Positions 8,074 to 15,453 of a stretch of 64,000 nucleotides of DNA are shown piece after piece (position 1 is the stretch's first letter; each line of letters starts with the position of its first letter). This DNA comes from Neorhizobium sp. NCHU2750 (GTDB lineage Bacteria > Pseudomonadota > Alphaproteobacteria > Rhizobiales > Rhizobiaceae): assembly GCF_003597675.1 (NCBI RefSeq), contig NZ_CP030827.1, positions 2,356,001 through 2,420,000 on the forward strand, in the 5' to 3' direction. A program made the translations under genes and the position numbers. Under the pieces are notes generated by a model. The model worked only from the letters and a program-made list of their open reading frames with translations. It ran no database searches and had not been told where the DNA came from.

Positions 8074-8925
8074 TTGTACGAAGCTCTTCATCTTCTTGCC
8101 ATTCTGCCGTTTCCCCAAATCGATCCGGTGGCCTTTTCCATCGGGCCTCTTTCCGTGCACTGGTACGGCCTCGCCTATGTCGCGGGGATCATGATCGGGT
8201 GGTTTTACGCCCGCAAGCTGATCGAGCGCCCGCACCTCTGGAAGGGCGATGCCGCGCCGATGACCAACGCCCATCTCGACGACTTCCTCGTCTGGATCGC
8301 CGTCGGCATCGTGGTCGGTGGCCGCACCGGCTATGTCCTCTTCTATGATCTTCAGCCTATGCTGGAGGATCCGATCCGCATCATCCAGATCTGGAATGGC
8401 GGCATGTCCTTCCATGGCGGGCTGATGGGCTCGATCATCGCCATGTTCCTGTTTGCCCGCCGGAATGCGATTCCGGTCTGGAGCATGTTCGACATCATAG
8501 CCGCCGTCGTGCCGCTCGGCCTGTTCTTCGGCCGCATCGCCAATTTCATCAATGGCGAACTCTGGGGCCGCTTGAGCTCCATGCCCTGGGCAATGGTCTT
8601 CCCGACCGGCGGTCCCTTTGCCCGTCATCCGAGCCAGCTCTATGAAGCCGGCCTCGAAGGCATCGTGCTGCTTTCGCTGCTCGCCATCATGATCTTCCGC
8701 TTCAAGGCACTGCGCATACCGGGCCTTATTTCGGGCATCTTCGTCATGGGATATGGTTTCTCGCGCATCTTCGTCGAGTTCTTCCGGGAACCGGACGCGC
8801 AGCTCGGTTATCTGCTCGGCACCAACTGGCTGACCATGGGCATGGTTTTATCCTCGCCCATGCTGCTGATCGGTCTCTGGGCGATCCTGCGTGCGCTTGC
8901 CGCCAACCGGACGGCGAAGGCCTGA
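8074..8925 (+). CDS. lgt: Prolipoprotein diacylglyceryl transferase
   Basis: A 283-residue polytopic inner-membrane enzyme that transfers diacylglycerol from phosphatidylglycerol to the lipobox cysteine of prolipoproteins. Visible motifs are WYGLAYV near the N-terminus, SFHGGLMG (the catalytic His region), [13 protein letters not shown] with the essential Arg, and [12 protein letters not shown]. An in-frame TGA at 8056-8058 and the absence of any ATG leave TTG at 8074 as the only usable start. Its products would process the two lipoproteins encoded at 12416 and 14512. Confidence 0.93.
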   Translation: MYEALHLLAILPFPQIDPVAFSIGPLSVHWYGLAYVAGIMIGWFYARKLIERPHLWKGDAAPMTNAHLDDFLVWIAVGIVVGGRTGYVLFYDLQPMLEDPIRIIQIWNGGMSFHGGLMGSIIAMFLFARRNAIPVWSMFDIIAAVVPLGLFFGRIANFINGELWGRLSSMPWAMVFPTGGPFARHPSQLYEAGLEGIVLLSLLAIMIFRFKALRIPGLISGIFVMGYGFSRIFVEFFREPDAQLGYLLGTNWLTMGMVLSSPMLLIGLWAILRALAANRTAKA

Positions 8926-8938
8926 GGGAAAGCCCGCC

Positions 8939-10051
8939 ATGACGACCTCCGCCAATACGCCCCTAGCCCGCAAGATAAAGACCATCATCCGCACCAACGG
9001 ACCGATCAGCGTCACCGATTATTTCGCGCTCTGCCTCGCCGATCCGGAATTCGGCTATTACCGCACCCGCGAACCCTTCGGCAGTTTCGGCGATTTCATC
9101 ACCGCCCCCGAAATCAGCCAGTTGTTCGGCGAGATGGTCGGCATATTCATGGTGCATGCCTGGCAGCAGCACGGCACACCGAAGGATGTGCGCCTCGTCG
9201 AGATCGGCCCCGGCCGAGGCACGATGATGGCCGATATGCTGCGTGTCATCAAGCGCATCGCCCCCGACCTGTTCGAAAACCTCGCCGTCCATCTGGTGGA
9301 AACCAGCGAACGGCTGCGCGGCGTGCAGCGCATCACGCTCGAAGCCTATTCGACCAAGATCGCCTGGCATGACAGCTTTGAGGATGTGCCGGAAGGCTTT
9401 TGCCTGATCGCCGCCAACGAACTGTTCGACGCCATACCGATCCGCCAGTTCATCAAGACGCCGACCGGTTTTCGCGAACGCCTGATCGTGCTCGATGCCG
9501 ATGACGAACTCTCCTTTGCAGCGGGCGTGGCAACGGTCGATCCGGCACTTCTGCCGGCGCCGGCTGGCTCCATTCCCGATGGCACCATCTTCGAGGTTGC
9601 GCCTGCCCGCCAGGCGGTGATGCAGACGCTCTGCGAGCATCTACTGAAACATGGCGGCACCGCGCTGATCATCGACTACGGCTCCATGGTCACCGGCTTC
9701 GGCGATACGCTGCAGGCCGTGCTGCACCATGATTACGATCCGCCCTTTGCCCATCCGGGCGAGGCCGATCTGACCAGCCATGTCGATTTCGAGGATCTGG
9801 CAAAGGTGGCGCTGGCAACCGGCACAGCACTCAGCGGCGGCCTGCGTCAGGGCGAGTTTCTCTTTGGCCTTGGCCTTTCCGAACGTGCCGCAGCCCTCGC
9901 CCGCGACAAGGAACCATCAGAACAGCGCCTCATCGCCTCGGCCGTCGACCGGCTGGCCGGTGCCGGCGCCGGCAAGATGGGCGAACTCTTCAAGGTCATC
10001 GCCGTATCGAGCCCCGACGTGAAGCTGATGCCGTTCCGCTCGGTGGCGTGA
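8939..10051 (+). CDS. MidA/NDUFAF7-type SAM-dependent methyltransferase
   Basis: A 370-residue protein of the MidA family (DUF185). It has the N-terminal FGDFITAPEISQLFGE signature, methyltransferase motif I LVEIGPGRGTMMADML, and the ANELFDAIPI and IIDYG segments. The mitochondrial homolog NDUFAF7 methylates an arginine of the NDUFS2 subunit during complex I assembly, so the bacterial protein may act on NuoD; that is inference from the family. The ATG at 8939 follows GAGGG and lies 13 bp after lgt, with which it is surely cotranscribed. Confidence 0.88.
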   Translation: MTTSANTPLARKIKTIIRTNGPISVTDYFALCLADPEFGYYRTREPFGSFGDFITAPEISQLFGEMVGIFMVHAWQQHGTPKDVRLVEIGPGRGTMMADMLRVIKRIAPDLFENLAVHLVETSERLRGVQRITLEAYSTKIAWHDSFEDVPEGFCLIAANELFDAIPIRQFIKTPTGFRERLIVLDADDELSFAAGVATVDPALLPAPAGSIPDGTIFEVAPARQAVMQTLCEHLLKHGGTALIIDYGSMVTGFGDTLQAVLHHDYDPPFAHPGEADLTSHVDFEDLAKVALATGTALSGGLRQGEFLFGLGLSERAAALARDKEPSEQRLIASAVDRLAGAGAGKMGELFKVIAVSSPDVKLMPFRSVA

Positions 10052-10078
10052 CAGCGGAGGAAGCAGATCCCCTCACTT

Positions 10079-10233
10079 GCGATTTCTAACACTTAGCTGA
10101 AGCTAAGATGTTGAAATCGCTTTCTCTCCCGCAAGGGGAGATATGGCGGGGAGGCTTGCTCGACACTCCACCTCTCCCCTTGCGGGAGAGGTTACAAAAT
10201 CAAGATCTTAGCAAAGCTAGGTCTTGGATTTTG
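10079..10233. repeat. Cluster of three consecutive palindromes
   Basis: Three hairpins fill the gap before pgeF. The first (10079-10120) has outer arms GCGATTTC/GAAATCGC, then AACA/TGTT and CTTAGCT/AGCTAAG around a 2-nt loop. The second has perfect 18-bp arms at 10124-10141 and 10173-10190 (starting CTCTCCCGCAAGG) around 31 nt. The third (10195-10233) has CAAAATC/GATTTTG, with AAGA/TCTT and TTAGC/GCTAG inside. The AGCTAAG and CTTAGC cores of the first and third are related. This is typical of a mobile palindromic intergenic element; no coding frame is supported in 10052-10384. Confidence 0.75.
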
Positions 10234-10384
10234 TTGGTGAGGGGAATGCCTTGTGGTTTCACCTGACGGCACACTCCCCTCCACACCCCGATTGACATCA
10301 CCCCACGGCCTGCGCCAATCTCGCCTCGACCAGAACCGAAGCATTCGCGGGCTTTGCCTTTTAAAATCAACAGGATGGACGCAA

Positions 10385-11182
10385 ATGTCGGGACATGGAC
10401 TTCCGCTGCCGATCAAAAGCTCGCTGCTCTTGGAAAACACCGGGGCACGCATCCGGCATGGCTTTTTCACCCGTGAAGGCGGTGTTTCCGAAGGCATCTA
10501 TGCCGGGCTGAATGTCGGCATCGGCTCGGACGACGAGCGCGAGAAGGTGACCGAAAACCGCAACCGCGTCGCCGCATGGTTCGACCTGCCGCTGGAGCGC
10601 CTCGCCACCGTCCATCAGGTCCATTCCCCCGATGTCGTGGTGATCGACGAGATCGCCGCTGCCGGCGATCGCCCCAAGGCCGACGCTATGGTAACGAAAA
10701 TCCCCGGCGTGGTGATCGGCGTGCTGTCGGCCGATTGCGGCCCGGTCCTGTTTGCCGATGCGGCAAACGGCGTAATCGGCGCTGCCCATGCTGGCTGGAA
10801 GGGCGCGCTTCACGGCGTATTGGAAAACACCATCGACAAGATGGTCTCGCTCGGCGCCGAGCGCGACAGGATCGTGGCCGTGCTCGGCCCGTCGATCGGA
10901 CCGAAAAGCTATGAGGTCGGACCGGAATTCGTCGCCAATTTCAAGGCGACCGACCCGGCTTACGAGATTTTCTTCAAGCCCTCGGAAAAGCCCGGCCATG
11001 CGATGTTCGATCTTCCCTCGCTCACCATCAGGCGCCTGACCGACGCCGGCGTGCGGGCCGAAAACCTGAATATCGACACCTATTCCGATCCTGAGCGCTT
11101 TTATTCCTATCGCCGCACCACCCATGCCAAAGAGCCGGATTACGGCCGCCAGATTTCAGCAATCGCAATCCGGGAGGACTGA
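10385..11182 (+). CDS. pgeF: Peptidoglycan editing factor PgeF (YfiH/laccase-domain family)
   Basis: A 265-residue protein of the YfiH family. The conserved metal-site motifs are HQVHS, SADCGPVLFADA and HAGWKGALHGV, followed by GPSIGPKSYEVG. Members were long annotated as polyphenol oxidases or laccases; E. coli YfiH was later shown to keep L-Ser out of the muropeptide stem. AGGA at 10371-10374 supports the ATG at 10385. A longer frame from 10253 reaches into the repeat cluster and is rejected. Confidence 0.88.
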   Translation: MSGHGLPLPIKSSLLLENTGARIRHGFFTREGGVSEGIYAGLNVGIGSDDEREKVTENRNRVAAWFDLPLERLATVHQVHSPDVVVIDEIAAAGDRPKADAMVTKIPGVVIGVLSADCGPVLFADAANGVIGAAHAGWKGALHGVLENTIDKMVSLGAERDRIVAVLGPSIGPKSYEVGPEFVANFKATDPAYEIFFKPSEKPGHAMFDLPSLTIRRLTDAGVRAENLNIDTYSDPERFYSYRRTTHAKEPDYGRQISAIAIRED

Positions 11183-11183
11183 C

Positions 11184-12335
11184 ATGGCCCTGCATTTCGA
11201 GCGTGAGGAATATGCCGCCCGCCTGAACCGGCTTCTGGCAGCCATGCAGGAACAGAAGCTCGATGCGCTTCTCTTGTTTGCCCAGGAGAGCATGTATTGG
11301 CTCACCGGCTACGACACGTTCGGCTATTGTTTCTTCCAGACGCTGATCGTCAGGGCCGATGGCTCCATGACGCTTCTCACCCGCTCGGCAGACCTGCGGC
11401 AGGCACGCCAGACCTCGGTCCTTGAAAACATCACCGTCTGGGTCGACCGCGTGAATGCCGATCCGACGCTGGACCTCAAGAACCTCCTGAGCGACATGGA
11501 TCTGCTCGGCGCGAAAATCGGCGTCGAATACGACACCCACGGCATGACCGGTCGCGTCGCGCGGCTGTTCGACCACCAGCTCTCCACCTTCGGCCAGCTG
11601 ATCGACGCATCCTACCTGGTCAGCAATCTCCGCCTGATCAAGAGCCCTGCCGAGATCGCCTATGCCCGGCATGCTGCCGAACTCGCCGACGATGCCCTCG
11701 ATGCCGCCCTGCCGCTGATCATGGCCGGCGCCAGCGAGGCCGGCATCCTTGCCGCCATGCAGGGCACCATCCTTGCCAGGGGTGGAGACTATCCCGCCAA
11801 CGAATTCATCATCGGCTCCGGCGAGGATGCGCTTCTCTGCCGCTACAAGTCCGGACGCCGGACGCTCGAGACAAATGACCAGCTGACGCTCGAATGGGCC
11901 GGCGCCTCCGCCCACTATCATGCCGCGATGATGCGCACGGTGATTATCGGCGAACCGTCGCTGCGTCACCGCGAACTCTACAAGGCCTGCCTCGAAACCG
12001 TCCAGGCGATCGAGGAAGTGCTACGGCCCGGCCACGTCTTCGGCGATGTCTTCGACACCCATGCGCGCATTCTCGACGAACGCGGCCTGTCCCGCCATCG
12101 GCTGAATGCCTGCGGTTATTCGCTCGGCGCCCGCTTCTCGCCGTCCTGGATGGAGCACCAGATGTTCCATGTCGGCAATCCGCAGGAAATCACGGCCGAC
12201 ATGACGCTCTTCGTCCACATGATCATCATGGATTCCGACACCGGCACGGCAATGACGCTCGGCCATACCTACCTGACGACGGAAGGCGCCCCTCAGCCGC
12301 TGTCGCGCCGGGGACTTGACCTGATTGTGTCCTGA
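11184..12335 (+). CDS. M24 (creatinase/aminopeptidase P fold) protein without the usual metal ligands
   Basis: A 383-residue two-domain protein. The N-terminal creatinase-like domain contains MYWLTGYDTFGYCFFQTLIV, and the C-terminal pita-bread domain starts near residue 155. In true metallo-members the second part carries Asp, Asp, His, Glu, Glu. Here the first two positions read LEWAGASAHYHAAMMRTV instead of D-x-G...D-x-T-R. The protein therefore resembles the metal-poor creatinase or ectoine-hydrolase branch rather than a prolidase. The start is 1 bp after the pgeF stop, so the two are coupled. The substrate is unknown. Confidence 0.75.
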   Translation: MALHFEREEYAARLNRLLAAMQEQKLDALLLFAQESMYWLTGYDTFGYCFFQTLIVRADGSMTLLTRSADLRQARQTSVLENITVWVDRVNADPTLDLKNLLSDMDLLGAKIGVEYDTHGMTGRVARLFDHQLSTFGQLIDASYLVSNLRLIKSPAEIAYARHAAELADDALDAALPLIMAGASEAGILAAMQGTILARGGDYPANEFIIGSGEDALLCRYKSGRRTLETNDQLTLEWAGASAHYHAAMMRTVIIGEPSLRHRELYKACLETVQAIEEVLRPGHVFGDVFDTHARILDERGLSRHRLNACGYSLGARFSPSWMEHQMFHVGNPQEITADMTLFVHMIIMDSDTGTAMTLGHTYLTTEGAPQPLSRRGLDLIVS

Positions 12336-12415
12336 GCGGATCGCAGCAATGATTGACACCCCCGAAAGCGCGACCCTAAGTTCGCGCAACAAGGCAATAG
12401 TCAGGAGATGAATGC

Positions 12416-13339
12416 GTGCGGCGATCGAAACCATGGTACCTCGTCGCGACATTCGCTCTCTGCCTCGGACTTTCCGCCTGCAACACCACGGACGCCCTGA
12501 CGCCGCAGGTGGATGTCGGCGGCGGCAGCTACCCGTCCTCATCACCGGTCACCCAGGACGATACCGCCCGCATGGCGGCCCGCAGCGAGGATATCGAAAC
12601 CGTCCAGTCCGCACCGCTTGCCGCACCCGGCGGCTCTCCGACCGAAACATCCGGTTTCCAGGGCCCATCCGGCCTGCCGACGCAATCGGGACCGTCCGGC
12701 TCATCGGGCATGTCTGTTCAATCGGCAATGTCGGCCCCTTCAGGAGCACCCGACAACAATGGCCAGCCCGGCGCCAGCGACACGCTTGGCGGGCAGGCAC
12801 AGGCGCTCGCCGACGGCGCCTCCGTTTCGCCCGCCTCCTCCGGCCCGCCACCGCAATGGCAGGGCAACGATCCCGGTGGCCGTCAGGTCCAGGACGACCA
12901 GCAGGCGCCGGACGGGCAACAGGCAGGCCAGATGCCCGGCTCCTCCCCGCCGCCATCGGGCCAGCAAGCCGCCAATGGCGCGCAAACGATCCGCTTCCTG
13001 CCGATCATCGGCGCCCCGGTTCAGGCCGTCACGCCGCTGTCGCGCCAGCTGGCGGCTTCAGCCCGCGCAGCCGGCCTGACGATCCGGCCCTCGGGTGACG
13101 CCACCGCCGACCAGATCCTCAAGGGCTATTTCTCCGCCAAGCTCGACGGCGACAAGGTGACCATGGCCTATGTCTGGGACGTGCTCGACAATGCCGGCGG
13201 CAGGCTGAACCGTTTTCAGGGGCAGGAAACCATGCCCTCGGCCGGTTCCGACCCCTGGGACGCAGTGTCGCCGGAGCTGATGCAGTCGATCGCCAAAAAG
13301 ACGATAACGGAGTACGCAAACTGGCGCCGCGGGCACTGA
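12416..13339 (+). CDS. Lipoprotein with a long low-complexity linker
   Basis: A 307-residue protein with a lipoprotein signal (MRRSKPWYLVATFALCLGLSAC, lipobox LSAC with Cys22). A Ser/Pro/Gly/Gln-rich stretch of about 160 residues follows, then a compact C-terminal domain (roughly residues 185-300) starting TIRFLPIIGAPVQAVTPLSRQLAASARAAGL and ending in AKKTITEYANWRR. The C-terminal part looks like a domain seen in many rhizobial lipoproteins of unknown role. GTG at 12416 has AGGAG in good position. The linker would let the domain reach across the periplasm. Confidence 0.8.
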   Translation: MRRSKPWYLVATFALCLGLSACNTTDALTPQVDVGGGSYPSSSPVTQDDTARMAARSEDIETVQSAPLAAPGGSPTETSGFQGPSGLPTQSGPSGSSGMSVQSAMSAPSGAPDNNGQPGASDTLGGQAQALADGASVSPASSGPPPQWQGNDPGGRQVQDDQQAPDGQQAGQMPGSSPPPSGQQAANGAQTIRFLPIIGAPVQAVTPLSRQLAASARAAGLTIRPSGDATADQILKGYFSAKLDGDKVTMAYVWDVLDNAGGRLNRFQGQETMPSAGSDPWDAVSPELMQSIAKKTITEYANWRRGH

Positions 13340-13479
13340 ATGAGGTGATTTTGCAGCCTGCGCGGGCGGTCAAGGTCACAGTTCATTCATAAAAACCGTG
13401 TGCATATCGAAAACGGGCTTGCAATCGGGGGCAGCGGCGGTAAAAGGCCGCCATCCAGCTTAAAAACGGGCGGACCGAA

Positions 13480-14412
13480 ATGAAGGTTTTCGCAGGCAAT
13501 TCGAACCGGCATCTGGCCGACGCGATCTGCAGCTATCTCAATGTTCCTGTCGGAAAAGCCAGCGTAAGGCGATTTGCAGACCAGGAAATCTTCGTTGAAA
13601 TTCAGGAAAACGTGCGCGGGGAAGACATTTTCGTCATCCAGTCCACCTCTTTCCCGACCAACGACCATCTCATGGAACTGTTGATCATGATCGATGCGTT
13701 CAGACGCGCATCGGCCAGACGCATCACCGCGGTTCTTCCCTATTTCGGCTATGCAAGGCAGGACCGCAAGGCAGGCCCGCGTACGCCGATCTCGGCCAAG
13801 CTCGTTGCCAACCTGATCACCGAGGCCGGCGCCAACCGCGTCATGACGCTCGACCTGCATGCCGACCAGATCCAGGGCTTCTTCGATATCCCGACCGACA
13901 ACCTCTACGCCGTGCCGATCCTCGCCCGCGACGTAAAGGAACATTACGACCTGAAGAACGTCATGGTCGTCTCTCCCGACGTCGGCGGCGTGGTTCGCGC
14001 CCGCTCGCTCGCCAAGCGCCTCGGCAGCCAGCTTGCGATCGTCGACAAGCGCCGCGAACGCGCCGGTGAATCGGAAGTGATGAACGTCATCGGCGACGTG
14101 ACCGGCAAGGACTGTCTGCTGATCGACGATATCGTCGATTCGGGCGGCACGCTCTGCAATGCAGCAGAAGCCCTGCTGAAGAACGGCGCCACCAGCGTCA
14201 CCGCCTATATCACCCACGGCGTCCTCTCCGGTGGCGCGGTGACCCGCATCACCTCTTCGATGCTGAAGGAACTGGTGATCACCGACAGCATCCAGCCGAC
14301 GACGGCAGTCCAGTCGGCGCACAATATCCGCGTCATCACCACGGCGAGCCTGCTCGGCGAGGCGATCAACCGCACGGCTATGGAATCCTCCGTCTCCAGC
14401 CTGTTCGACTAA
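13480..14412 (+). CDS. prs: Ribose-phosphate pyrophosphokinase
   Basis: A 310-residue PRPP synthetase that makes PRPP from ribose 5-phosphate and ATP for purine, pyrimidine, His, Trp and NAD synthesis. Visible motifs are [12 protein letters not shown], the catalytic flexible-loop region YARQDRK, the [11 protein letters not shown] segment and the PRPP-binding loop [15 protein letters not shown]. The length and start are normal for the family. A GGCGG/CCGCC hairpin lies just before the start in the leader. Confidence 0.97.
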   Translation: MKVFAGNSNRHLADAICSYLNVPVGKASVRRFADQEIFVEIQENVRGEDIFVIQSTSFPTNDHLMELLIMIDAFRRASARRITAVLPYFGYARQDRKAGPRTPISAKLVANLITEAGANRVMTLDLHADQIQGFFDIPTDNLYAVPILARDVKEHYDLKNVMVVSPDVGGVVRARSLAKRLGSQLAIVDKRRERAGESEVMNVIGDVTGKDCLLIDDIVDSGGTLCNAAEALLKNGATSVTAYITHGVLSGGAVTRITSSMLKELVITDSIQPTTAVQSAHNIRVITTASLLGEAINRTAMESSVSSLFD

Positions 14413-14439
14413 ACCGATAGCGCATCACTGCAATCTCTG

Positions 14440-14475
14440 ATCGGGCCGAAAGTCGTTTTCGATTTTCGGCCCGAT
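14440..14475 (+). terminator. Terminator hairpin after prs
   Basis: ATCGGGCCGAAA (14440-14451) and TTTCGGCCCGAT (14464-14475) make a perfect 12-bp stem 28 bp after the prs stop. Only GCTTT follows, so the T-tract is weak. Confidence 0.7.
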
Positions 14476-14511
14476 GCTTTAGGTTCTGCTGAAAGACAGG
14501 GAGGATTCGCG

Positions 14512-15006
14512 ATGTCTTTCATTTCCAGCCATTTCAACAAGCTGCCGCTTCTCATTCTTTTGCCGGTTCTTTCGGCCTGCGTCGAGGATGGCCCGCCCTC
14601 GGGACCGGGTGGCTACCGGCCGCCGCCGAGACCGCAGCCGCAGATGTGTACGATGGATTACCGCCCGGTCTGCGGCGAGCGCGGCGGCCGCTTCGAAACC
14701 TTCGGCAATGCCTGCCAGGCCGACGCCCGCGGCTTCCGCATCGTCAGCTCCGGCGAATGCCGCGGCCCCGGCATCACTCCGCCACCCGGCCGCCCGGATC
14801 GGCCGGATCGACCGGGCAGACCAGACAGGCCCGACTGGGATCGCCCCGGCAGGCCGGACAGACCTGATATGGGTGGCGCCTGCACCCGCGAATATCGCCC
14901 CGTCTGCGCACGCGCCGGACGCGGCATGCAGACCTTCCCGAATGCCTGCGAGGCAGAGAGGGCGGGCGCCGGCATCATCGCGTCGGGACAATGCCCCCGA
15001 GGATAG
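14512..15006 (+). CDS. Lipoprotein with two Kazal-like domains
   Basis: A 164-residue protein. Its lipobox is LSAC (Cys23), so it should be an outer-membrane or cell-surface lipoprotein matured by Lgt and Lsp. Two four-cysteine Kazal-type modules follow: Cys46, 54, 68, 83 and Cys124, 132, 146, 161, each with the signature Y-R-P-V-C, then F-x-N-A-C, then S-G-x-C. Between them is a 40-residue linker of GRPDRPD repeats. Kazal modules inhibit serine proteases by presenting a loop after the second cysteine. The two loops here differ (CGERGGRFETF and CARAGRGMQTF), so the targets may differ. Confidence 0.85.
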   Translation: MSFISSHFNKLPLLILLPVLSACVEDGPPSGPGGYRPPPRPQPQMCTMDYRPVCGERGGRFETFGNACQADARGFRIVSSGECRGPGITPPPGRPDRPDRPGRPDRPDWDRPGRPDRPDMGGACTREYRPVCARAGRGMQTFPNACEAERAGAGIIASGQCPRG

Positions 15007-15083
15007 GTGCCTCGCGGATAGGGCCCCTAGGATAGGACCCAGCCCGATGGCCTCCGGTTTCGGTGGATAACGCATTGGCTGAG

Positions 15084-15108
15084 CGCCGGGATAACCTCCC
15101 GGCGTTTT
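15084..15108 (+). terminator. Rho-independent terminator of the Kazal lipoprotein gene
   Basis: CGCCGGG (15084-15090) and CCCGGCG (15098-15104) form a stem with a 7-nt loop followed directly by TTTT (15105-15108). Confidence 0.85.
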
Positions 15109-15162
15109 GCATTCGGCTGAACCCTTGCCTATGTAGGTTGGATATCGTCCAAGGAGTTCCGC

Positions 15163-15420
15163 ATGGCCGCTCGCGACCGCTATTCACGAAAGCTCGAATG
15201 TTCGCAATGCGGCAATACCGGTTTTGCCGAGGTCTCGGAGAACGACGACAAGCGCGCCGCCAGCCGCGATTTCCGTATCGACGAATTGCCGAAGAGCTTC
15301 CGCACCGAATTCGCCTCGACCGATCCGAAGAAGTACATGGTCCGTTGCGGCGATTGCGGCTTCAAGTTCCGTTTCGAGCAGAAGACGGTCTATGCGCCCG
15401 GCGGCGAAGCCCGCCGCTGA
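15163..15420 (+). CDS. Small zinc-ribbon-like protein
   Basis: An 85-residue basic cytosolic protein with two CxxC pairs, LECSQCGNTG (Cys13, Cys16) and VRCGDCGFKF (about Cys62, Cys65), the arrangement of a zinc ribbon. The rest is charged and lacks a recognisable catalytic motif. It sits alone between a terminator and the convergent GGDEF-EAL gene. Function unknown; nucleic-acid or protein binding would be the usual guess for such a fold. Confidence 0.75.
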   Translation: MAARDRYSRKLECSQCGNTGFAEVSENDDKRAASRDFRIDELPKSFRTEFASTDPKKYMVRCGDCGFKFRFEQKTVYAPGGEARR

Positions 15421-15453
15421 GCGAGCGATCGTCCACGGCAGGCCGAACGCGGT

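Noticed and set aside
10192..10497. Minus-strand frame over the palindrome cluster
   Set aside because: It reads through the repeats and the start of pgeF and has no ribosome site.
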